NCBI GenBank assembly: GCA_903847385.1
Contig: CAINDO010000028.1
Coordinates: 1 to 38,780 of the forward strand
Origin: an uncultured Myxococcales bacterium
GTDB lineage: Bacteria > Myxococcota_A > Bradymonadia > UBA7976 > UBA1532
Direction: 5' to 3'
DNA length: 38,780 bases
Shown here: piece by piece, positions 1-7,530 of the stretch
Position numbering within the stretch: position 1 is the first letter of the stretch
How the letters are laid out: the number at the start of each line of letters is the position of its first letter
The notes under the pieces: generated by a model
Database searches by the model: none
The model's input: only the letters and a program-made list of their open reading frames with translations
What the model was told of the DNA's origin: nothing
Made by a program: the position numbers and the translations under genes

Positions 1-1006
1 CGGCGGCGACGAGCGCGGCCCCGCCCAGCGCCCCCCCCACGGCGAAGAGGATGGGTCGCCGCAGGCCGGGCGGGCGCGTGGCGGCGCCGAGGCGTTCGGG
101 CGCGGTCGGGACGACCCCGGCGGAGGGCGGCGCGAGCGTCGGCGACCGGGCGGCTTCGAGCACCGGCAACGCCTCCAGGCGCGCCAGCAGGGCCTCGCCG
201 TTCGGCGGCCGGTCGGCGGGCGACTTCTGCAGACACGCCGCGACCAGCTCCGCGAGCGCGCCCGGCGCCTCGGACGGCAGGGCCTCGGGCGCCGCGTTCA
301 CCACGCGGAACAGGATCTCCGGCACGTGCGCCCCGTGGAACGGCGAGCGCCCGTTGAGCATCGCCGCCAGCACCGCGCCGAAGGCCCAGACGTCCGTGGC
401 CGGGCTGGTCTTCTTCCCCATCGCCTGTTCGGGGGCCATGTACTCCGGCGTGCCGAAGACCTGCCCCGTGACCGTGAGCTTCTCCACGGGGGCCTCGCCC
501 TCGGCGGCCTCCAGCCCGGCGATGCCGAAGTCCAGCAGCCGCAGGGCCTCGGGCATGCCCGGGGAGCGCGTCCAGAGCAGGTTCTCGGGCTTCAGATCGC
601 GGTGGACCACACCGCGCGCATGGGCCTCGGCCAGCACCCCGGCGATGGGTCGCATCAGGGCCACGGCGCGCACGGCGCCCATCGGCCCCTCGCGGCGCAG
701 GAGGGCGGACAGGCTCTCGCCCTCGACGAACTCCAGCGCCAGGTAGGGCCGGGCGTCCTCGAGGATGCCGAACGCGAGCACCCGCACGGCGGCGGGGTGG
801 CCGATGGCCGCGCCCGCGCGGGCCTCGCGCTCGAAACGCCCGGCGTGGGCCGCCATCGCCGCGTGCATGACCTTGAGCGCCACGGGGCGGCCGAGCGACT
901 CGTCCAGGGCCCGATACACACAGCCCATGCCGCCCGTGCCCAGCACGCTCTCCACGCGATACCGCCCCGCGAGGCGCTCGCCGGGCGCGATGGTCGGCTG
1001 CGTCAA
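1..1006 (-). CDS. Membrane-anchored Ser/Thr protein kinase (Hanks type), 3' end cut by window edge
   Basis: A eukaryotic-like serine/threonine kinase, expected to phosphorylate proteins in the cytoplasm. About 335 residues are visible. The glycine-rich loop is GTGGMGCVY with catalytic Lys45 in VALK; the catalytic loop HRDLKPEN starts at His135; the Mg-binding DFG is at 159-161; further on come GTPEYMAPE (activation segment/APE) and TDVWAFG. All key residues are present, so it should be active. After the kinase domain a Pro/Ala-rich linker leads into a hydrophobic segment (ILFAVGGALGGAALVA) at the window edge, probably one membrane helix before an extracytoplasmic part that is not visible. The start is a TTG whose last two bases are the first two of the TGA stop of the preceding propeller lipoprotein (TTGA overlap). 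Thr-Gln-Pro-Thr-Ile then runs straight into the kinase fold, and no upstream start is possible without a longer overlap. Co-translation with the lipoprotein suggests one functional unit. Kinase identity is certain; substrate unknown. Confidence 0.93.
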   Translation of the reverse strand, partial: MTQPTIAPGERLAGRYRVESVLGTGGMGCVYRALDESLGRPVALKVMHAAMAAHAGRFEREARAGAAIGHPAAVRVLAFGILEDARPYLALEFVEGESLSALLRREGPMGAVRAVALMRPIAGVLAEAHARGVVHRDLKPENLLWTRSPGMPEALRLLDFGIAGLEAAEGEAPVEKLTVTGQVFGTPEYMAPEQAMGKKTSPATDVWAFGAVLAAMLNGRSPFHGAHVPEILFRVVNAAPEALPSEAPGALAELVAACLQKSPADRPPNGEALLARLEALPVLEAARSPTLAPPSAGVVPTAPERLGAATRPPGLRRPILFAVGGALGGAALVAA

Positions 1007-3375
1007 CGCTTGCCCGTCGGCGTCGCGTGCAGAATGCCCTGGCCGGTGATGACCCACACCCCGCCGTTCCCGTCGAGCTCGATGTCCCGCACCGGGCCCG
1101 GGACCTCGAAGCCGCCGTTCTCCTGATTCACGCGGGCGAAGCGATCGCTCTGGCCCAGGTAGAGCCCCGCGTCCGTGCCGACCCACATGCGACCCCCCAG
1201 ATCCGCCCGGAGCGCCAGGACGCGGTCCTTGAGGCCGCCGTCGCGCCCCTTGATGCCGTGCCACTCGTCCGCGGCGAGGTAGCCCAGGCCTTCCATGGTG
1301 CCGGCCCAGAGGCGGCCCTCACCGTCGACCTCGACCGCGAGGATGACCTCGCTGGCCAGGAAGTCGTTCTCATTGAAGGTGCGGATCTGCTCGCCGGCGA
1401 TGCGGGCCAGGCCGGCGTTCGTGCCGAGAAACAGCGTCTTGCCCGCCGGCGCGGTCGCCAGCGCGCCCACCCAGGCGTCCGGCAGGCGGATTTCGCCGGG
1501 TTTGGCGTCGTCCATGCCCGAGTCCGGGCCCCAGACCTCGACCCGCTCCATGGCGGGGCCGATGCGCCCGAGGCCGGCGGCGCGCGTCTTGCCCGCCTTG
1601 TCGAGCCAGAAGAGCGGGAAGAGCACGGTTCCGTCGTGGTCGATGGCCAGGCGGCCGGTGCGGGGCGGGCCGTCCAGCTTGGGGACGTCCACCTGCCCGA
1701 TGACCGCGAACGAGGCGCCGTCCGTGGACTTGTAGACGCGGAACTTCGACTCGCCGGACTTCCAGCCGAGGCACCAGACCTGGCCGAACTCGTCGAAGGC
1801 CGCCCCGAGCACGAGCACGCTGCGGTCCGGGTCGACGACCCAGGGGTTCCACGTGTTCTCCTGCCAGCGCAGCAGGCGGTGCAGCCCATCGGTCATGATG
1901 ACCTTGCCGCGGCGGTCCGCGGCCAGGTCGGCCCCCTCGCCCACGGGCACCAGGGTCTGCGAGCTGTAACGCCTCCGTTGGGCGTCCTGGATCGCCACGA
2001 TGCCGCGGAAGGCCAGGGCGTACCAATGCGTGCCGTCCGCCGTGGTCAGGGTGGCCGTGACCTCGGCGTCGTTCGGCACGCCGACGGGGTAATCGCGCAG
2101 GCGGAAGTCGGTGACGCCGCCGGCCATGTCCCGACGGGCCGCGCGCGAGACGGGCAGCGGCATGTCGTCCACCGGTGGCGGCGCCGCGGCGGCGATGGGC
2201 TTGGGCATCTCCACGGGGGGCGGCAGCTTCACGTTCGGCGAAGGCGTCGAGGGCGAGCCGTTGGCCAGGCGAGAGAGCTCGTCGGCGACGCTGCCGTGGG
2301 ACGCCGGGGCGGCCGGTCCGGACGCCGGGGCGGTCGCTCCGGAGACGGGCGCGGGCGGGCCGGAGGCCGGCGCCGACTCGGGGGCGGGCGGCGCTGCGAC
2401 GACGGGCGGCGGCGGCTCGGCGATCTCGACGCTGGCGAGGGGCGTCGCGCGCAGGCCCGGGGTCCCGGCGCCGGCCTTCGGCTTCCCCTGGTCCTTCGCC
2501 GCCATGCGCGTGTCCACCTCGAGGCGGAAGTCGGCGCCGACGGTGCGCAGCAGGAGGCGATCGCCCAAGGGCTCGACGCGCTCGATGGGGTTGGGCAGGT
2601 CGCGGACCTCCCACGTGGTGAACGCGCCGTCGCGGCCGAGCGAGAACCGCGCGCGATTCAGCGTCTCGAGGCAGGTCACGCCGATCTGGCCGCCGGGGCC
2701 CACGAAGACCGAGCGGATCTGGTTGCCACAGACCCCCTGGGCGCTGGTGAACTCGGTCAGCTCGGCGCCGAGGCGGACGACGCCGAAGCCGTCCGTCGCG
2801 GCCCAGACCGTGCCGTCGGAGCCGGTGGAGAAGCCGCGGACGCGGTGGCGCTCGTTGACGAGGTGCAGGCGGCCGTCGGCGAAGTGGGCCAGACCGCTCG
2901 CGAGGCCGACCCACACGCCGCCCTGCGCGCGGGGTGCCAGCGCGGTGACACCGCCGGACAGCGGGCCGGCCGAGGTGCGGTCCCAGGTGCCGTCCAACCT
3001 GCGCCACGCGATGCCCGAGGGCAGGCCCGCGTAGACCACGCCGTCGCTGCCCACGGCGATGGCGGTGACCTCGGCGCCGGGCCCGTTGTTGCCCTCGGCC
3101 CGGGCCTCGCCGGACTGGCGGTCCCAGTGGATCAGGCCGACCTGCGTGACGCCCCAGACCTCGCGGCCGGCGACGAACAGGCGCGAGATGCGCTCGAGGT
3201 CCGAGGCGAACGTCCACGTCCACGGGGCCGCGGCGGGGGCGTTCTTCACCGGGGCGGTCGCAGGCGCCTGGGTGGCGCCGGGGCCGCCACAGGCGCCGGT
3301 GCCCAGGGTCACCACGGCCAGCAGGGCCGACAAGGCGCTCGACTTCCGCGTCGTCACTCTCTGCAATCCCTGCAT
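1003..3375 (-). CDS. Beta-propeller-repeat lipoprotein (Reg_prop-like)
   Basis: A 790-residue predicted lipoprotein. A Lys/Arg N-terminus, hydrophobic stretch and LGTGAC place the lipidated Cys at 29; the lipobox is imperfect. Two sets of short propeller-blade repeats follow, with motifs such as GSDGTVWAATDGFG, GEGRLWAGTMEGLGYL, GGRMWVGTDAGLYLG and GNGGVWVITGQGI. This spacing resembles the two-component-regulator propeller repeats found in sensory periplasmic domains. The halves are separated by a Pro/Ala/Ser-rich linker at about residues 305-400, whose DNA carries a 21-bp tandem repeat. The ATG is chosen because the signal peptide begins directly there; GAGAAG about 7 bases upstream may be the ribosome site. 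A TTGACC lies upstream (3411-3406) without a good -10. The gene ends inside the start codon of the Ser/Thr kinase, so it may be an extracytoplasmic partner of that kinase (inference). No catalytic residues recognised. Confidence 0.85.
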   Translation of the reverse strand: MQGLQRVTTRKSSALSALLAVVTLGTGACGGPGATQAPATAPVKNAPAAAPWTWTFASDLERISRLFVAGREVWGVTQVGLIHWDRQSGEARAEGNNGPGAEVTAIAVGSDGVVYAGLPSGIAWRRLDGTWDRTSAGPLSGGVTALAPRAQGGVWVGLASGLAHFADGRLHLVNERHRVRGFSTGSDGTVWAATDGFGVVRLGAELTEFTSAQGVCGNQIRSVFVGPGGQIGVTCLETLNRARFSLGRDGAFTTWEVRDLPNPIERVEPLGDRLLLRTVGADFRLEVDTRMAAKDQGKPKAGAGTPGLRATPLASVEIAEPPPPVVAAPPAPESAPASGPPAPVSGATAPASGPAAPASHGSVADELSRLANGSPSTPSPNVKLPPPVEMPKPIAAAAPPPVDDMPLPVSRAARRDMAGGVTDFRLRDYPVGVPNDAEVTATLTTADGTHWYALAFRGIVAIQDAQRRRYSSQTLVPVGEGADLAADRRGKVIMTDGLHRLLRWQENTWNPWVVDPDRSVLVLGAAFDEFGQVWCLGWKSGESKFRVYKSTDGASFAVIGQVDVPKLDGPPRTGRLAIDHDGTVLFPLFWLDKAGKTRAAGLGRIGPAMERVEVWGPDSGMDDAKPGEIRLPDAWVGALATAPAGKTLFLGTNAGLARIAGEQIRTFNENDFLASEVILAVEVDGEGRLWAGTMEGLGYLAADEWHGIKGRDGGLKDRVLALRADLGGRMWVGTDAGLYLGQSDRFARVNQENGGFEVPGPVRDIELDGNGGVWVITGQGILHATPTGKR
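2299..2382. repeat. Degenerate 21-bp tandem repeat in a Pro/Ala linker
   Basis: Four successive 21-base units begin at 2299, 2320, 2341 and 2362, each starting with GGA. The first two are nearly identical (GGACGCCGGGGCGG followed by CCGGTCC or TCGCTCC); the third and fourth are diverged. On the coding strand they encode seven-residue units of the type PASGPAA in the linker of the propeller lipoprotein. The period is a multiple of three, so copy-number change would alter linker length without a frameshift. Confidence 0.7.
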
Positions 3376-3585
3376 GTCGACTTCTCGCTCGATTCCGGGG
3401 GCACGGGTCAACGGGTCGCGTCGGGTCGCGTCGATTCGCCGGATGGTCGCGCGATGGCGTCCCAGGCGGGTCTGCGGGCGGCCGCGATGCCCGGTGAAAA
3501 AGCCGCAAGTAAGGGAAATATGCAATCCCCCCGCGTGGTCCGTATTGTCGAATCTCTTCCGGTCGGTCGGCGAAGGTCGCGCATC
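3376..3585. promoter_or_regulatory. Divergent intergenic region between two lipoprotein genes
   Basis: This 210-base gap separates the minus-strand propeller/kinase operon from the plus-strand TPR lipoprotein. It holds an unusually A-rich patch for this genome (about 3494-3522) and a TATTGT at 3543-3548, both plausible promoter parts. On the minus strand TTGACC (3411-3406) could be a -35 element but has no convincing -10 at the right distance. I see no ORF with coding character and no clear terminator. Confidence 0.4.
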
Positions 3586-5589
3586 GTGGATTCGAGGTAT
3601 CGGGGCTGGCGCCGTCGCGCCGTGACGACCTGGGTGGCAGCGGCCTGCGCGCTGTCGTCCTGCGCGTTCACCCCGGCGCGGGCCGCGACGCCACCGGCCC
3701 CTCTGGCCGCCGAGGGCACCCCGGTCGACCCGGGGGCCGCGCTCGAGGAGGATCTGGCCGGCATGAGCCGCGAGCTGGCCGACGCCCGCGCGCTCTTCGA
3801 CGACAAGGTCGCTCTGCGCGCCGACTCGGCGCTGGAGATGCTCAGCCGCGCGCAGGTGGCCTTCTTCGAGGAGGACTATCCCCTGGCGATCGCGCGCCTG
3901 CTGGAGCTGACGGCGCGCCCGGACTTCCAGCGCAGCCCCGGGTACGGTGAAGCCCTGACGTGGCTGGGCGAGGCGATGTGGCAGCTCGGGTTTCGCGCCG
4001 CCGCCACCGCCGAGCTGCGCCGCGCGCTCGTTCAGCCGGCCCTGCCCACCGCGTACCGCCACACGCTCTCGCGGTATCTCACGCTCGCGGGCCCGAGCGA
4101 GCCCCTCGAGGCCATGCGCAACGCCTGGCAGCGCTACCAGAGCGGGCGCCCGGACACGCCCCTGGAGCCCGAAGACCGCGAGGTCCGCTACCGGTACGCC
4201 AAGGCGCTCTTCCGCGGCGGCGCGCTGGCCGAGGCGGACGCGCTGTTCGCCGCCATCGCGCAGGGCGACCCCTATGCGCTGCACGCGCTGTACTTCCAGG
4301 GGGTCATCCAGGTCTCGCGCGACGAGCTCAAGGACGCCCGCGTGACCTTCGAGACCGCCCTCGAGGCCTGGACCGCGAGCCGCCCGAAGGCCGTCGTCGA
4401 GGCCGAGGCGGCCCGCGCCGAGGACCCGCCCGACTGGTGGGACGTGGAGCCCGGCGGCGGCCCCGAGCTGGCCGTCGAGGAGGTCGCCCCCGTCGACCCC
4501 GAGTCGGTCCTGGACGAGGCGCTGCAAGGGCACGCGCGGATGGGGCAGGTCATCAACCTGGCCCTGGCGCGGCTCGACGCGTCGACGAACCGGCCGGAGG
4601 CGGCCATCGCCCGCTATCGCGCCGTCCCCCCGGGCAGCCCGGACCACGCCGCGGCCACGCAGGAGCTGATCTGGGCCCTGTACCGCCGCGGGGAGTACGC
4701 CCGGGGCGCGCGGCTGATCGACCAGCTCCTGGCCGGCCGCGGCGAGGACCGCACCGCCGCCGAGCTGTCCATCTGGAAGGCCCACCTGCTGGCCCTGTCC
4801 GCGGACTACGAGGGCTCCGAGGCCAACTACCGCCAGCTCGAGACCGCCCTGGACCGCCGCCGCGACGAGCTCGAGGCCGACCTGTCGCGCGATACGCGGG
4901 TCTTCCCCGAGGCCGTCCTGGCCTGGACGGACGCCGCGACGACGTCGGTCGCCCGCGGCATCGAGGCCGACATCGTCGAGCAGGAGGAGGCCCTGCTGGA
5001 AGCCCGGGAGATCGTCACGCTGCTGCGGACCGTCTCCGGCACGACGGACCTGCTGCCCGGCGTGCGCGCAGGCAAGGCCGTCCACACGCGCCTCGGCCTG
5101 CGGCTGGAGGCCTTCCGGGCGCGCCTGGGGGGTACACCGCCGGGGCCCCTCCCCGCCCCGGAGCGGGTCGCGGCGATGCTCGAGTCGGCGAACCGGCTGG
5201 GCGAGCGCCTGGCGCGCTTCTCGACCTCGCTCGACGAAGCTGAAGGCCGGTGGCGGGTGCGGATCCGTGAGGTCCTGGCCGAGGAGGTCCCCAACCTGGA
5301 CACGCTGGAGCGGCGCCTGGGGGACCAGACCGCCCTGGCGCGCCGTTTGGGCATGGCCATGGCCGTCGGTGCGCGGCAACGGCTGGACGACTACGCCGCC
5401 GACGCCCACTTCCGCCAGATCGACCTCGCCTGGTGGCGCGTGGACGAGATGCGTCGGCTCAACAAGGACGCCCGCAAGGCCCAGCGCGAGCTGCTCGAGC
5501 CGATGGAGCGCGAGGTCCAGGACTTCCGGCGCGAGCGCCAGGACGATCCGATCCCCTACGTGGACGAGTCGGAAATCCGTCCGGAGTAG
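3586..5589 (+). CDS. TPR-like helical-repeat lipoprotein
   Basis: A 667-residue envelope protein of unknown function. The N-terminus has a basic region (RYRGWRRR), a hydrophobic stretch and LSSC, a good lipobox with Cys26; ARA-A shortly after is a possible signal peptidase I site instead. The rest is alpha-helical with TPR-like units, for example GYGEALTWLGEAMWQLGF, VRYRYAKALFRGGALAEADALFAAI and ATQELIWALYRRGEYARGARLID. An acidic WWD/Pro insert lies near residues 280-305, and a charged, probably coiled-coil segment (RRLNKDARKAQRELLEPMEREVQ) is at the C-terminus. The GTG start is preferred because it gives a normal signal peptide, with CGAAGG 9 bases upstream. An in-frame ATG at 3520 (689 residues) is the alternative but adds an unusually long N-region. 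Probably a scaffold or assembly factor; no catalytic motif seen. Confidence 0.8.
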   Translation: MDSRYRGWRRRAVTTWVAAACALSSCAFTPARAATPPAPLAAEGTPVDPGAALEEDLAGMSRELADARALFDDKVALRADSALEMLSRAQVAFFEEDYPLAIARLLELTARPDFQRSPGYGEALTWLGEAMWQLGFRAAATAELRRALVQPALPTAYRHTLSRYLTLAGPSEPLEAMRNAWQRYQSGRPDTPLEPEDREVRYRYAKALFRGGALAEADALFAAIAQGDPYALHALYFQGVIQVSRDELKDARVTFETALEAWTASRPKAVVEAEAARAEDPPDWWDVEPGGGPELAVEEVAPVDPESVLDEALQGHARMGQVINLALARLDASTNRPEAAIARYRAVPPGSPDHAAATQELIWALYRRGEYARGARLIDQLLAGRGEDRTAAELSIWKAHLLALSADYEGSEANYRQLETALDRRRDELEADLSRDTRVFPEAVLAWTDAATTSVARGIEADIVEQEEALLEAREIVTLLRTVSGTTDLLPGVRAGKAVHTRLGLRLEAFRARLGGTPPGPLPAPERVAAMLESANRLGERLARFSTSLDEAEGRWRVRIREVLAEEVPNLDTLERRLGDQTALARRLGMAMAVGARQRLDDYAADAHFRQIDLAWWRVDEMRRLNKDARKAQRELLEPMEREVQDFRRERQDDPIPYVDESEIRPE

Positions 5590-5610
5590 GGCGCGCGACG
5601 ATTTTCGGCG

Positions 5611-5619
5611 TGGTAGTGT
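5611..5619 (+). promoter_or_regulatory. Extended -10 promoter for the first OPT transporter
   Basis: TGgTAGTGT is an extended -10 (TG-n-hexamer) ending 8 bases before the ATG at 5628. No recognisable -35 is present, which an extended -10 can compensate for. Transcription would begin about 2 bases before the start codon, giving a nearly leaderless mRNA. The same TAGTGT hexamer at the same distance precedes the second OPT gene, where a TTGACC lies 17 bases upstream. Confidence 0.5.
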
Positions 5620-5627
5620 CCCGCGCC

Positions 5628-7508
5628 ATGCAGACACCGCCCGACCCGAACTCCCCGGCCCCGGCCGGCCGCCCCTTCGGCATCCTGCCGGCCATCAACA
5701 CGCCGGGCTATTACGTGCTCCTCGCCGTGGTGGCCATCTTCGTCCTGGGGCCCCTGGGCGGCATCACCGCCGCCTACATGAACTTCTCGCTCGGCTTCTT
5801 CATCGGCGGACAGGTGCTGGCCGGCATCCTGGGCAGCGCCGTGACGCTGGGCTACGGCGCCGACGGCAAACACGGCGCCAACTACATGCAGACCATGGCC
5901 GCCAGCGTGGCGTCGATGGCCGGCATGGCCGTCCTCATCCAGGCCATGTCGTGGCTCGGTCTGCCCGAGCCGCCCGCCTGGGCGATGGTCGTGTACTTCG
6001 GCTCCATCGGCATGTTCGGCGTGGGCGTGGGCATGCTCTACACGCCCATCCTGGTCGACAAGATGCAGCTCACGTTCCCCTCGGGCCTGGCCGTGGCGAA
6101 CATCCTGCGCGCCCTGACGGACGTGAAGCTGCTCAAGGCCTCCATCGGCAAGCTGGGCGGCGGCACGGTCATCGGCTACCTGGGCGGCCTCGCCGTGGGC
6201 ATGCCGGACAAGCTCGTCGCGTTCCTCGGCGCCCCGGGCCTGATGCCCCACCTGGAGAAGCTCGCCAGCAGCGAGTTCTCCACCTCCACGCTGGGCGCCG
6301 GCATGGTGGTCAGCGCGCGCATCGCCATCCCCGGCGCGGTGGTGGGTTACCTGGGCAGCGTGCTGACGCCCTGGCTGCGCGACATCGGCTGGCTGAGCGC
6401 GGACGCGCCCTTCCGCAAGATCGGCTTCGTGATCGCCCTGGGCACGATCCTGGGCGCCGCGCTGGTCGACCTCACGCTGATCGGCTTCCAGGCGTTCGCC
6501 ACGTTCAAGGAGAAGCGCGGCCAGACCGCCCCCCCGGCCGAGGACTGGAAGCGCACCAACATGAACCGACTGATGCTCTGGATCGGCTTCTGGGCCGTGG
6601 CCATCGTCGTCTCGGGCGTCACGCTGCTCGACCTGCCCGCCGGGTACATCGTCCTGGCCATCGCGCTGGTGTTCCTGTTCCTGATGATCAACGGCATCAG
6701 CCAGGGCATCTCGGACAGCAACCCGATCTCCAGCGCCTTCGTGATCGCCGTTTTCATCATGGCCAGCTTCGGCCTGAACAACCCCGGCGTGGGCCTGATG
6801 TGCGCAGCGATCCTGCTCATCTCGTGCAGCATCGGCGTGGACATGCAGCAGGACCGCTCCACGGGCTGGCGCCTGGGCACCAACCGCATCATCCAGTTCC
6901 GCTACCAGGTCATCGGCGTATTCATGGGCGCCGTGATGTGCGTGGTGCTGGCCAAGCTGTTCATGAACGCCTTCCCGGTGCTCAAGCTCGACCAGTACAG
7001 CGGCGCCGTTGAGGGCGCGGACAAGTGGCAGAGCGCCATGACATACAAGTTCGTGGGCGCCCTGCAGGGCCTGACCAAACCCAACCCGGTCTTCGGCAAG
7101 GCCCTGGGCCTGGGCATCGGCCTCGGCCTGGTGATCGAGCTCCTCCGCAAGCGCATCAAGGGCAGCGCGGGCTACAAGGCCTTCGTCCAGCGCAGCCCCG
7201 ACGGGCGCAGGATCGACTTCCTTTTCGACGCCGTGATCCTCCCCAGCCCCTACGCGTCGAGCTTCGGCGGCTTCGTGAACTTCCCCACCACGCTCTGGTT
7301 CGCGCTCGGCGGCGTGATCACGTCCGTCTCGCAGACCATCGCGGAGTGGTCGAAGGCCAGCGCAACGGCCAGCGGCGCGGCCAGCACCGAGGCGCTGCCC
7401 GAGGACATGAGCACGACGGCCCTCGCCGGCGGCGGCCTGATCGCCGGCGACTCCCTGGCGGCCCTGACGCTGGGCATCATGGGCCTGCTCGCCACGCTGG
7501 TCGACTGA
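5628..7508 (+). CDS. OPT-family (oligopeptide transporter superfamily) membrane transporter
   Basis: A 626-residue polytopic inner-membrane protein with roughly fourteen or more hydrophobic segments. The OPT signature is visible in the conserved stretch with KMQLTFPSGLAVANILRAL (compare QLPFPSGIATAETLKAM in the neighbouring paralogue), in NYMQTMAASVASMAG (the NNMMSSTASAAG equivalent) and in the C-terminal GGGLIAGDSLAAL. Length fits bacterial members of the family. Known members move peptides, peptide-like compounds or metal chelates by secondary active transport; the substrate cannot be read here. ATG at 5628 is chosen because a -10-like TAGTGT ends 8 bases upstream, so a GTG inside that box (5616) would lie outside the transcript. 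It faces the second OPT gene across 13 bases. Confidence 0.92.
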   Translation: MQTPPDPNSPAPAGRPFGILPAINTPGYYVLLAVVAIFVLGPLGGITAAYMNFSLGFFIGGQVLAGILGSAVTLGYGADGKHGANYMQTMAASVASMAGMAVLIQAMSWLGLPEPPAWAMVVYFGSIGMFGVGVGMLYTPILVDKMQLTFPSGLAVANILRALTDVKLLKASIGKLGGGTVIGYLGGLAVGMPDKLVAFLGAPGLMPHLEKLASSEFSTSTLGAGMVVSARIAIPGAVVGYLGSVLTPWLRDIGWLSADAPFRKIGFVIALGTILGAALVDLTLIGFQAFATFKEKRGQTAPPAEDWKRTNMNRLMLWIGFWAVAIVVSGVTLLDLPAGYIVLAIALVFLFLMINGISQGISDSNPISSAFVIAVFIMASFGLNNPGVGLMCAAILLISCSIGVDMQQDRSTGWRLGTNRIIQFRYQVIGVFMGAVMCVVLAKLFMNAFPVLKLDQYSGAVEGADKWQSAMTYKFVGALQGLTKPNPVFGKALGLGIGLGLVIELLRKRIKGSAGYKAFVQRSPDGRRIDFLFDAVILPSPYASSFGGFVNFPTTLWFALGGVITSVSQTIAEWSKASATASGAASTEALPEDMSTTALAGGGLIAGDSLAALTLGIMGLLATLVD

Positions 7509-7514
7509 CGGGCG

Positions 7515-7530
7515 GGCGGCCTCAGCCGCC
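7515..7530. terminator. GC stem-loop between convergent OPT genes
   Basis: GGCGGC, loop CTCA, GCCGCC forms a perfect 6-bp hairpin between the stop of the plus-strand gene (7508) and the last codons of the minus-strand gene, whose TCA stop complement begins in the loop. There is no T tract on either side. It could act as a weak bidirectional terminator or mRNA 3' end; GC hairpins of this size also occur by chance at this base composition. Confidence 0.35.

Noticed and set aside
1027-3519. Plus-strand open frame opposite the propeller lipoprotein, in frame with the TPR lipoprotein at 3586.
   Set aside because: Low-complexity Arg/Gly/Ala/Asp translation with no signal peptide or domain; the minus frame has propeller repeats and a lipobox. 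The plus-strand gene is taken to begin at its own signal peptide.
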